Source of the DNA: Caulobacter sp. 17J80-11
GTDB taxonomy: Bacteria; Pseudomonadota; Alphaproteobacteria; Caulobacterales; Caulobacteraceae
Assembly (NCBI RefSeq): GCF_014349105.1
Contig: NZ_JACSJI010000003.1
Location: forward strand, 1-64,000
Length of the DNA: 64,000 bases
Direction: 5' to 3'
The notes under the pieces are model-generated. The model did not search any database, had not been told where the DNA came from, and saw nothing but the letters and a program-made list of their open reading frames with translations. Made by a program: the position numbers and the translations under genes. Positions 50,440 through 58,273 of the stretch are shown here, piece by piece; positions within the stretch are counted from its first letter, which is position 1, and each line of letters opens with the position of its first letter.

Positions 50440-53382
50440 ATGCAGACCAGCCCGCTCGTCGACCGCCTTCGTCCCTGCGGCCCCGTAACCGACTCGGCCG
50501 CCGCCGAGCGCGTGCGCGAGGTCTTGGCCGACTCGGCCGACGCGGCCGGCTGGAGCGACCTGCTGGCGGACGCCTGGCCGGCCCTGGCCCCGGTGTTCGG
50601 CGCCTCGCCCTACCTGGCCAGCCTGGCCCGCCGTTCGCCCGACCGCCTGCGCACCATCCTGGAGGCCGACCCCGACGCGCGCCTGGAGGAGCTGCTGGCG
50701 GCCACCGACGCAGCGGCCGGCAGCGTCGCCACGCCGGACGAACTGAAGCACCGCCTGCGCGTGCTGAAGGGCGACGCCCACCTGCTGACAGCGCTGTCGG
50801 ACCTGGGCGGGGTCTGGGACCTGGACCAGGTCACCGGCGCCATCACCCGTTTCGCCGACGCCACCGTGCGCTCCGCCCTGGACGGCATCGCCCGCGAGGC
50901 GCGCCAGCGCGGGCGCTTGCTGGGCGAGCCGTCGGCCGAGCACGGCCCGATCCCCGGCCTGTTCGGCCTCGCCATGGGCAAGCACGGCGCCTTCGAGCTG
51001 AACTACTCCAGCGACATCGACGTCTCGCTGTTCTACGACCCGGAGGTGCTGCCGGTCAGCGAAGCGGTCGAGCCGCAGGCCTTCGTCAACCGCGTGGCCC
51101 AGGCCCTGACCAACCTGCTGTCGGAGCGCACGGCCGAGGGCTACGTGTTCCGCGTCGACCTGCGCCTGCGCCCCGATCCGTCGACCACCCCGCCGGTGGT
51201 CCGCGTGCCCGCGGCCCTGGTCTACTACGAGACCGTCGGCCAGAACTGGGAGCGGGCTGCCTTCATCAAGGCCCGTCCCTGCGTCGGCGACCTGCCGGCC
51301 GCCCAGGCCTTCCTCGACGAGCTGCGCCCCTACGTCTGGCGGCGCAGCCTGGACTTCGCCGCAGTGGCCGACATCCATTCGATCAAGCGCCAGATCCACG
51401 TCTGGCGCGCCGACGAGCGGCTGGAGGCGGCCGGCGCCAACCTGAAGCTCGGGGCCGGCGGCATCCGCGAGATCGAGTTCTTCGTCCAGACCCAGCAGTT
51501 GATCCTGGGCGGGCGTGATCCTTCCCTGCGCTCCTCGCGCACGCTCGACGCGCTGGAGGCCCTGCGCCGGGCCGGCCACGTGACCACCGGGGCGACGCGC
51601 GACCTGACCCGGGCCTACGAGCGCCTGCGCGCTCTGGAGCACCGGGTGCAGATGCTCGAGGACGAGCAGACCCACACCCTGCCGGAAGACGCCGAGGCCC
51701 GCGCGCGGGTCGCGGCCCTGGCCGGGGAGGGAGACCTGGGCGCTTTCGACGCGTCGGTCGCGACCACGCTCAAGACCGTCAACCGCCGCTACGGCGAGCT
51801 GTTCGCCGAAGAGGAGCAGCTGTCCTCGCGCTTCGGCAGTCTGGTGTTCACCGGCGTGGAGGACGACCCGTCGACGCTGGAGACCCTGGCGCGGATGGGC
51901 TTCTCCAACCCCGCCCAGGTGTCCTCGACCATCCGCGCCTGGCACCACGGCACCATCCCCGCGACCCGCACCGCGCGCGGGCGCGAGCTGTTCACGCGCC
52001 TGGCCCCGCGGCTGCTGGAGGCGGCCCACGCCAGCGACGCGCCGGACGACGCCTTCAACCGGTTCGCCGCCTTCTTCTCGGGCCTCAGCGCGGGGGTGCA
52101 GACCCAGTCGCTGTTGCTGGCCCAGCCGGCCCTGTTCGGCCTGATCGTCGAGGTCATGGCCTCGGCCCCCAGGCTGGCCTCGACGCTCGCCCGCCGGCCG
52201 GCGGCGCTGGACGCCATCCTCGACCAGGCCTTCTTCGCGCCGCTGGACGAGGACAGCGGCGTCTGCCAGGCGATCGTGCGGGAGGGCTCCGAGGCGGCGA
52301 GCTTCGAGGCGGCGATGGACGCCGTCCGCCGCACCCACCGCGAGCAGGCCTTCCGCATCGGCCTGCAGGTGCTCTCCGGCACCGCCGGGGCGGAGGAGGC
52401 GGGCCGCGGCTTCGCCGACCTGGCCGACGCCTGTGTGCAGGGGCTGGCGCGCGCCGCCCTGACCGAGACCACGCGGGTCGGCGGCGCCCTGCCCGGCGGC
52501 GAGGTCGCGGTCGTGGCGCTGGGCAAGTTCGGCTCGCGCGAGATGACCGCCCAGTCGGACCTGGACCTGATGACGGTCTACGCGGCGGCGGATCCGGCGG
52601 CGGCCTCGGAGGGCAAGGGCTGGTCGGCCGACACCTTCTACGGACGCTTCACGCAGCGGCTGATCGCGGCGCTGTCGGCGCCCACCGCCGAGGGCGGGCT
52701 GTACGCCATCGACATGCAGCTGCGACCCTCCGGCGCGGCCGGGCCGGTGGCGGTCAGCCTGCCGGCGATGGAGGACTACTACGCCCGCGAGGCCGACACC
52801 TGGGAGCACCTGGCGCTGACCCGCGCCCGCGTGGCGTGGGCCAGTTCGCCGGCGTTCGGCGCGCGGGTGGCTGCGGCGATCGAGGCGGCGCTCCGGCGTC
52901 CGCGCGACCGGGCCGGCGCGGCGCGCGACGTCGCCGACATGCGCGCCCTGATGGAGCGGGAACGGCCGGCCCGCGGCTTCTGGGACCTGAAGCTGTCGCC
53001 GGGCGGCACGGTCGACGCCGAATTCCTCGCCCAGTTCCTGGAGATCGCCGGCGCGGGCGAGGGCGGCCCCCTGCGGGCCGGCACGCTGGACGCCCTGGAG
53101 GCGTTGAAGGCGGCCGGCGCGGCCGACGCCATCACGCTCGACCGCGTGGCCTCGGGCTGGCGGCTGCACCAGAACATCGACCAGCTGCTCAAGGCGGCGC
53201 TGGACGAACGCGGCGATCCGGACGTCGAGCCCGCGCCGTTCAAGCGCCGGCTGGCCCGCGCCGGGGGCGCGCGCGACTTCGACACCCTCAAACGCAAGCT
53301 GGCGATCGTGCGCCAGGAGACCCGCGGCGCTTTCGAGCGGATCCTCTCGACGGAAATGCGCGCGACCCCCGTTGAAGATTGA
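50440..53382 (+). CDS. glnE: Glutamine synthetase adenylyltransferase/adenylyl-removing enzyme
   Basis: A 980-residue bifunctional enzyme with two nucleotidyltransferase domains. The N-terminal deadenylylase domain has LFGLAMGKHGAFELNYSSDI-DV, the C-terminal adenylylase domain VVALGKFGSREMTAQSDLDL, each with the GxG...SD-x-D metal-binding pattern. The linker contains GIREIEFFVQTQQLILGG, conserved in the family. It switches glutamine synthetase activity according to PII uridylylation. Length is normal. It is the last gene before the EF-hand locus, which begins 40 bases later. Confidence 0.95.
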   Translation: MQTSPLVDRLRPCGPVTDSAAAERVREVLADSADAAGWSDLLADAWPALAPVFGASPYLASLARRSPDRLRTILEADPDARLEELLAATDAAAGSVATPDELKHRLRVLKGDAHLLTALSDLGGVWDLDQVTGAITRFADATVRSALDGIAREARQRGRLLGEPSAEHGPIPGLFGLAMGKHGAFELNYSSDIDVSLFYDPEVLPVSEAVEPQAFVNRVAQALTNLLSERTAEGYVFRVDLRLRPDPSTTPPVVRVPAALVYYETVGQNWERAAFIKARPCVGDLPAAQAFLDELRPYVWRRSLDFAAVADIHSIKRQIHVWRADERLEAAGANLKLGAGGIREIEFFVQTQQLILGGRDPSLRSSRTLDALEALRRAGHVTTGATRDLTRAYERLRALEHRVQMLEDEQTHTLPEDAEARARVAALAGEGDLGAFDASVATTLKTVNRRYGELFAEEEQLSSRFGSLVFTGVEDDPSTLETLARMGFSNPAQVSSTIRAWHHGTIPATRTARGRELFTRLAPRLLEAAHASDAPDDAFNRFAAFFSGLSAGVQTQSLLLAQPALFGLIVEVMASAPRLASTLARRPAALDAILDQAFFAPLDEDSGVCQAIVREGSEAASFEAAMDAVRRTHREQAFRIGLQVLSGTAGAEEAGRGFADLADACVQGLARAALTETTRVGGALPGGEVAVVALGKFGSREMTAQSDLDLMTVYAAADPAAASEGKGWSADTFYGRFTQRLIAALSAPTAEGGLYAIDMQLRPSGAAGPVAVSLPAMEDYYAREADTWEHLALTRARVAWASSPAFGARVAAAIEAALRRPRDRAGAARDVADMRALMERERPARGFWDLKLSPGGTVDAEFLAQFLEIAGAGEGGPLRAGTLDALEALKAAGAADAITLDRVASGWRLHQNIDQLLKAALDERGDPDVEPAPFKRRLARAGGARDFDTLKRKLAIVRQETRGAFERILSTEMRATPVED

Positions 53383-53421
53383 AACCGGCACGTAATCAGC
53401 CGGCTTCACGGGAGAGCCTCG

Positions 53422-53967
53422 ATGACGAAAGCGATGCTTCTGGGCGCGGGCGCGGCGCTGCTGCTCGTGGGCGCGGCGGTCGCGCAGGACGCGAAGGGAC
53501 CGCGCGGCCGCATGGCCGACACCGACGGCGACGGCAAGATCAGCCAGACCGAAATGGTGCAGGCCGAGCGCGCGCGCTTCGCCCGCCTGGACGCCAACCA
53601 TGACGGCAAGGTCACCAAGGACGAGCTCGAGGCGCTCGAGACCCGCTTCATGGACGAGCGCTTCGCGCGTCTCGACACCGACAAGAACGGTCAGATCAGC
53701 AAGGAAGAGTTCGCGGCCGCGCACGAGCAGCGCGCCGGCCGCTGGGCCGGTCGCCGCGGCGTCGGCATGGGCGGCGACCGCATGGGCGGCATGTTGGGCC
53801 GGCTCGACACCAACGGCGACGGCGTAGTGACCCAGGCCGAGGCCGACGCCAAGGTCCAGGCCCGCTTCGCGGCCATGGACACCAACAAGGACGGCTTCGT
53901 GACGAGCGATGAGCGTCCGGGCAAGATGGGACGGCACGGCCGTGGACCGGGCGGTGGCGAACACTGA
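53422..53967 (+). CDS. Exported EF-hand calcium-binding protein (calsymin-like)
   Basis: A 181-residue protein with signal peptide (MTKAMLLGAGAALLLVGAAVA) and five EF-hand loops: residues 33-44 (DTDGDGKISQTE), 57-68 (DANHDGKVTKDE), 85-96 (DTDKNGQISKEE), 129-140 (DTNGDGVVTQAE) and 153-164 (DTNKDGFVTSDE). All have Asp at loop position 1 and Glu at 12, so all could bind calcium. A Gly/Met/Arg-rich spacer lies between loops 3 and 4. It is likely periplasmic. It precedes an ECF sigma, anti-sigma and metal-sensor-like gene in the same direction. Confidence 0.9.
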   Translation: MTKAMLLGAGAALLLVGAAVAQDAKGPRGRMADTDGDGKISQTEMVQAERARFARLDANHDGKVTKDELEALETRFMDERFARLDTDKNGQISKEEFAAAHEQRAGRWAGRRGVGMGGDRMGGMLGRLDTNGDGVVTQAEADAKVQARFAAMDTNKDGFVTSDERPGKMGRHGRGPGGGEH

Positions 53968-54014
53968 TCCCGGCGCCTGTACGGAGCGGGCGAGCGCTGG
54001 AGGCGAGCGACAGG

Positions 54015-54569
54015 TTGGCGCGCGAGGGCACGGACCCGGACGAGGACGTCGTCAGACGCGTGGCCCGCGGCGATCAGGCCGCGGTCCAGGCTCTGGTCGC
54101 GCGCAAGCTGCCCCGCATGCTGTCGCTCGCCCGGCGCATGCTGGGCGACCCGGCCGAGGCCGAGGACGTGGCCCAGGAGGTGTTCCTGCGCGTGTGGAAG
54201 CACGCGCCCTCCTGGAAGCCCGGCAAGGCCAGGTTCGACACCTGGATGCACCGGGTGGCGCTGAACCTCTGCTACGATCGGCTGCGCTCCAAGCGGGAGC
54301 ATCCGGTGGCCGAGCCGCCGGACCGGCCCGACCCGGCTCCGGGCGCGGAGCGCGGTCTGGAGGCCGCCCAGCTGGGCGCGCGGGTGGAGCGGGCCTTGCA
54401 GGCCCTGCCGGAGCGGCAGCGCGAGGCGATCGTGCTGTGTCACTACCAGGAACTGTCGAACATCGAGGCGGCGGCGCTGCTGGGAATCAGCGTCGAGGCC
54501 TTGGAGAGTCTGCTGTCGCGGGGCCGTCGGGCCCTGCGCGCGGCGCTCGCCGACATGGCGAGGTCTTGA
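54015..54569 (+). CDS. RNA polymerase ECF sigma factor
   Basis: A 184-residue sigma factor starting at TTG 54015. Region 2 has DPAEAEDVAQEVFLRVWKHA and KARFDTWMHRVALNLCYDRL (about residues 42-95). Region 4 has LPERQREAIVLCHYQELSNI-EAA and VEALESLLSRGRRALRAAL (about 128-180). It resembles the ECF group linked to small membrane anti-sigma factors and heavy-metal sensors. The next gene begins one base after its stop. Upstream, 47 bp separate it from the EF-hand gene. Confidence 0.92.
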   Translation: MAREGTDPDEDVVRRVARGDQAAVQALVARKLPRMLSLARRMLGDPAEAEDVAQEVFLRVWKHAPSWKPGKARFDTWMHRVALNLCYDRLRSKREHPVAEPPDRPDPAPGAERGLEAAQLGARVERALQALPERQREAIVLCHYQELSNIEAAALLGISVEALESLLSRGRRALRAALADMARS

Positions 54570-54570
54570 G

Positions 54571-55005
54571 GTGAGGACGCCGAGTGTGATGGACGCGCAG
54601 CGTTTTGAAAGCCTGACGGCCGCCTACGGCGCCGATCCCGCGCGCTGGCCGCAGGCCGAGCGGGAGGCCGCCCTGGCCTTCCAGCGGGAGCACCGGGCCC
54701 AGGCCGAGCGCCTGTTGTTCGAGGCGCGGATGATTGACGCGGCGCTGGCGGAGGTCCCGATCCAGGTCGCGACGGCGGACCTGCGCGAGCGTGTGCTCGC
54801 CTCCGTGCCGCGCGCGAAAACGAAACCCGAGCGGCGCCGCCACTTCATGCCGGCGTGGCTGCCGGGCGCGGGCCTGGCCGCCGCCTGCGCGGTGGGCGTG
54901 CTGGCGGGCTCGATGGCGGTGGAGCGTGTGGCCGCGCCGGTGCAGGCCGACCAACTGGTCGCCGAGGCCGCGCCCACCATGGATGAGTTGGAGGTCGCGG
55001 GATGA
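54571..55005 (+). CDS. Putative anti-sigma factor, single membrane segment
   Basis: A 144-residue protein immediately after the ECF sigma gene. The N-terminal about 85 residues are soluble and acidic (RFESLTAAYGADPARWPQAE, which resembles the YGAD-RWP start common in sigma-linked small proteins of Caulobacterales and Sphingomonads). One membrane segment lies at about residues 93-112 (LPGAGLAAACAVGVLAGSMA), followed by a short periplasmic tail. The start is GTG 54571 or ATG 54589. Its position and topology suggest it holds the sigma factor. Its stop overlaps the next start (ATGA). Confidence 0.75.
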   Translation: MRTPSVMDAQRFESLTAAYGADPARWPQAEREAALAFQREHRAQAERLLFEARMIDAALAEVPIQVATADLRERVLASVPRAKTKPERRRHFMPAWLPGAGLAAACAVGVLAGSMAVERVAAPVQADQLVAEAAPTMDELEVAG

Positions 55006-55520
55006 CGTCCCGAGGTTTGAAGATCGCGTTCGGCGTCTCCCTGGCGCTCAACCTGTTCCTGGTCGGGGTCGGGCTGGGCGGCGGGGCCATCGCCTGGAAG
55101 CACTGGAAGGACCGGCCGGGCGCCGGCCCGCCGCTGTTCGAGGCCGCCCGCGTCCTGCCGGAAGGCGAGCAGAAGGCGCTGCGCCAGTCGATGCGCGCGG
55201 TGGCGATGAAGGCGCGGCCGGACTTCGAGCAGGCGCGCACGGCCCGCCGCGAGGCGGTCCGCATCGCCTCCGCCCCGACCTTCGACCGGACCGCCGTCGC
55301 GGCCCAGCTGGACCGCTCGCGCGAGGCCGAGATCCGCGGCCGGATGGTGATGGAGCAGGGCGTGCTCGACGTCATGGCCGGGCTCAGCCCGAAGGACCGG
55401 GCCGCCATCGCACCGGCCCTGCTGCGCAAGGCCGGTCCGGGCGGCCGCCGCCATGGCCCGCCGCCGAACGCTCCGGCGGCGCCGGCGCCGGTCGCGCCGC
55501 CGGCGCCGGTGGCGCGGTAG
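55002..55520 (+). CDS. Periplasmic heavy-metal-sensor-like protein (CnrX/Spy type)
   Basis: A 172-residue protein with an N-terminal membrane anchor (about residues 6-30, LKIAFGVSLALNLFLVGVGL) and a helical periplasmic domain (about 40-140) of the metal-resistance/periplasmic sensor type (LPEGEQKALRQSMRAVAMKA, FEQARTARREAVRIA, MVMEQGVLDVMAGLSPKDRA), then a Pro/Ala tail. CnrX-type proteins bind nickel or cobalt and control an ECF sigma/anti-sigma pair; Spy-type ones are chaperones. Few His and no Cys are visible, so classical metal binding is doubtful. It overlaps the anti-sigma gene. Confidence 0.8.
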   Translation: MTSRGLKIAFGVSLALNLFLVGVGLGGGAIAWKHWKDRPGAGPPLFEAARVLPEGEQKALRQSMRAVAMKARPDFEQARTARREAVRIASAPTFDRTAVAAQLDRSREAEIRGRMVMEQGVLDVMAGLSPKDRAAIAPALLRKAGPGGRRHGPPPNAPAAPAPVAPPAPVAR

Positions 55521-55530
55521 AGGCCTATCC

Positions 55531-55723
55531 GATCTCCCCCCCGAGCGGAGCGCAGGGGGGAGCAGGCGGCGATAGCCGCCGTGCGGCTCCAGCCAGACTC
55601 GACGCTAGCCGCCGCCCCGTACGACCCACCGGAGACCGGATTCACGCTTTCGCGCACGGAACACGTGCGCTCCGCTGGAGCCCCCCACGCCGCCTTCGGC
55701 GGCGGCTCCCCCCAGAGGAGATC
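55531..55723. repeat. Cluster of hairpins bounded by inverted GATCTCC arms
   Basis: GATCTCC (55531-55537) and GGAGATC (55717-55723) are inverted ends. Between them lie GGCGGC/GCCGCC (55565-55580), GCGCAC/GTGCGC (55652-55670) and CGCCGCC/GGCGGCG (55688-55704) hairpins plus CCCCCC/GGGGGG runs. The spacer separates convergent genes (metal-sensor-like and pleC) and is filled with this structure. Likely a repeat element doubling as a bidirectional terminator. Confidence 0.6.
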
Positions 55724-55724
55724 T

Positions 55725-58220
55725 TTAAGCCGCGTGGACCTCGGCCTGCGGGCGGTTGACCGGCAGGATGACATGGGCGGTGGTGCCGCGGCCGGGCTCG
55801 CTCTCAAGTTCGAGGCGACCCTGGTGCAGCTCGACCAGCGACTTGGTCAGGGCCAGGCCCAGGCCCGAGCCCTGCTGGGTCTTGGCGTGCTGGCTCTCGA
55901 CCTGCTCGAACGGCCGCGCCAGGCGCTGCAGGTCTTCCTTCGAAATCCCGATACCGGTGTCGGTCACGCTGACGCGCACGCCGCCGCCGGCCGACCGGGC
56001 GGCCAGGGTCACCGAGCCGCCGCGCGGGGTGAACTTCACGGCGTTGGACAGCAGGTTCAGCAGCACCTGCTTGAAGGCGCGGTAGTCGGCCTCGACGTCG
56101 GGCAGGGTGGCCGGCAGGTCCAGGCGCAGCTGCAGGCCGGCGGTTTCGGCGCGGTTGCGCACCAGACGCATGGCGTCCTCGGCCACCTCCTCGATCGACA
56201 CCGGCTCGAAGCGCAGGGTCATCTTGCCGGCCTCGATCTTGGCCATGTCGAGAATGTCGTTGATCAGGGCCAGCAGGTGCTGGCCGGAGTTGTGGATGTC
56301 CTGGGCGTACTCGCGGTAGCGGCGGTCGCCCAGCGGCCCGTACATCTCGCCGACCATGATTTCCGAGAAGCCGTTGATGGCGTTCAGCGGCGTGCGCAAC
56401 TCGTGGCTCATATTGGCCAGGAACTCGCTCTTGGCGCGGTTGGCGCCCTCGGCCTTGGTCTTGGCGGCTTCGTACTTGCGGGCCAGCACGGCCAGCTCGG
56501 CCTGGCTCTGCTCCAGCCGTTCGACGATCTGGTGCAGCTCTTCCTCGTTGCGCCGGCGCGCGTCCTCCTGGCGCTTCACGGCGGTGATGTCGGCGGCGGT
56601 GATCACCGCGCCGCCGTCGGCGGTGGTGCGCTCGGAGATCTGCAGCCAGCGGCCGTCGTGCAGCTCGGCCTCGCGCACGCCCGGCCGGCCGTCCGGGGCG
56701 GCGGCCTCCTGGCGCACGGCCAGCTGGGCGATCTGCATGATGGCGTCGCGCGGCGCGCCCGGCTTCAGCACCCGTTGCTCGAAGCCGAACCAGTCGCGGA
56801 AGGTCTGGTTGCTCATCACCAGGCGACCCTGGCGGTTCCACAGCACGAAGGCTTCCGAGGCGCTCTCCACGGCGTCGCGCAGGCGGGCTTCGGCGGCGCG
56901 GGCGCGCGACTGGGCAGAGCGCTCCTCGGTGACGTCCAGGGCGACGCCGACGATGCGCGAATAGCCGTCCTCGTCGCGCTCGCCCACCGCCTGGCCGCGG
57001 GCCTCGATCCAGGTCGAGCGGCCGTCGACGCCCGGCGCGCGGAAGGTGACGTCGAAGGCGCCGTAGGCGGCGGCGCTCTTCAGGGCGTGCAGCACGCGCG
57101 GACGATGGTCCGGCGCGACCTTGTCCAGCAGGGCGTCGCCCTTCACGACGCCGCCGGTCCGCCAGCCGAGGATCACCGCCAGCACTTCGGAGACGTAGAC
57201 CTCGTCGGCGCGCAGGTCCCATTCCCACACGCCGCAGCGGGCGGCCTCGACGGCGGTGCGGTAGCGCCGCTCGGTGTCGGCGAAGGCGCGCCGGTCGGCC
57301 CCGGCGCGGCGGGCCACGGCCCAGACCAGCAGGGTCAGGGCGCCGCCGATGGCCAGCAGGGCCAGAGGCAGCACGCGGGCGAACGGGCCGGCGCCGGCGC
57401 GGGCGGGCTCGGCCGCCACCGCCAGGAAGCCGCCCTCGGCGGTCTGGGCCCCGGCGGCGCGCAGGTCGCCGCCCTGGGGCCGCTTCGCCTCGGCCTCGCC
57501 GCCGTTGAAGGTGGCCCGCGCGTCGGCGATCGACAGGGACAGGGTCTCGTCGAGGCTGCGGCCGGTCAGTTCGGCGTCGGAGCTGGCCAGCACGCGTCCG
57601 TCCGGCGCGGCCAGCACCACCAGGTCGGGCGCGGCGCCGCCGGCCACGGCGGAAGCGGTCGGCGTGGCCGCCAGCAGCCAGGCTTCGCCGCCGGCCCGCA
57701 CGGCGGTCCAGGCCCGCCCGCCGGCGGCCCCGGTCCAGGTCGCGGCCTGCGAGGTGCGCGCCGAGGTGGCGGCGTCGGACCAGCCGGCCGTCTTGCCGGT
57801 GGTGGCCAGGACGTCGCCCTCGATGGAGACGATGGCCACGCCCTCGGCCGAGCCGCTCGCCGCGCGCATGGCCAGTTCGGCGGCGTCCAACGGCGCGCCC
57901 GGGCTTGCGGTCAGGCGTTCGCCGCCGGCGCGCAGGGCGGCGCGGGCGGCGGCGATGTCGGCGCTCAGCCGGGCGGCGGCCAGCTCGGCGCGCGTGTTCA
58001 GCTCGGTGCGGTCGGCCGGGCGGGTGTCGCGCGGCACGCCGTAGAGTTCGCGGGCGTAGAAGACGGTGGCGGCGGTCAGGCCCAGCGCGGCGCACAGCAC
58101 GGTGACGCGAACCCAAAGGGGCACTGCCGCGCCGTGGCGCGTCGCCAGGTCGTCGCCCGACCTGCGGTACTCCTGTGAGCGGCCGCGGCCAACCACCGGC
58201 AGCTCCCCCCCGATTCCCAC
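55725..58220 (-). CDS. pleC: PleC-type sensor histidine kinase
   Basis: An 831-residue kinase. Two membrane segments (about residues 35-57 and 284-303) enclose a large periplasmic domain; two PAS domains follow (about 315-440 and 445-550), then a coiled coil, the DHp helix with His606 in FLANMSHELRTPLNAINGF and the ATPase domain (NLLSNAVKFTPRGG, DTGIGIS, GSGLGLALTK). Size, topology and the FSEIMVGEMYGPLGDRRYRE segment match Caulobacter PleC, the polar kinase/phosphatase for DivK and PleD that controls swarmer fate. DivJ, the alternative, has a different membrane part. GTG 58196 after GGGGGGAG is an alternative start. pepN is 53 bp upstream. Confidence 0.85.
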   Translation of the reverse strand: MGIGGELPVVGRGRSQEYRRSGDDLATRHGAAVPLWVRVTVLCAALGLTAATVFYARELYGVPRDTRPADRTELNTRAELAAARLSADIAAARAALRAGGERLTASPGAPLDAAELAMRAASGSAEGVAIVSIEGDVLATTGKTAGWSDAATSARTSQAATWTGAAGGRAWTAVRAGGEAWLLAATPTASAVAGGAAPDLVVLAAPDGRVLASSDAELTGRSLDETLSLSIADARATFNGGEAEAKRPQGGDLRAAGAQTAEGGFLAVAAEPARAGAGPFARVLPLALLAIGGALTLLVWAVARRAGADRRAFADTERRYRTAVEAARCGVWEWDLRADEVYVSEVLAVILGWRTGGVVKGDALLDKVAPDHRPRVLHALKSAAAYGAFDVTFRAPGVDGRSTWIEARGQAVGERDEDGYSRIVGVALDVTEERSAQSRARAAEARLRDAVESASEAFVLWNRQGRLVMSNQTFRDWFGFEQRVLKPGAPRDAIMQIAQLAVRQEAAAPDGRPGVREAELHDGRWLQISERTTADGGAVITAADITAVKRQEDARRRNEEELHQIVERLEQSQAELAVLARKYEAAKTKAEGANRAKSEFLANMSHELRTPLNAINGFSEIMVGEMYGPLGDRRYREYAQDIHNSGQHLLALINDILDMAKIEAGKMTLRFEPVSIEEVAEDAMRLVRNRAETAGLQLRLDLPATLPDVEADYRAFKQVLLNLLSNAVKFTPRGGSVTLAARSAGGGVRVSVTDTGIGISKEDLQRLARPFEQVESQHAKTQQGSGLGLALTKSLVELHQGRLELESEPGRGTTAHVILPVNRPQAEVHAA

Positions 58221-58273
58221 TCCGAACAGGAGGTTAAACCGGAGGTTTCACACCTGTCGACAGGCGAACCGCC

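Noticed and set aside
50311-53964. A 1217-residue open frame antisense to glnE
   Set aside because: His/Gln/Arg/Gly-rich composition typical of a shadow frame in high-GC DNA; glnE on the other strand has complete motifs.
55581-58178. An 865-residue open frame antisense to pleC
   Set aside because: Low-complexity Gly/Val/His composition and no domain; the kinase on the minus strand is fully intact.
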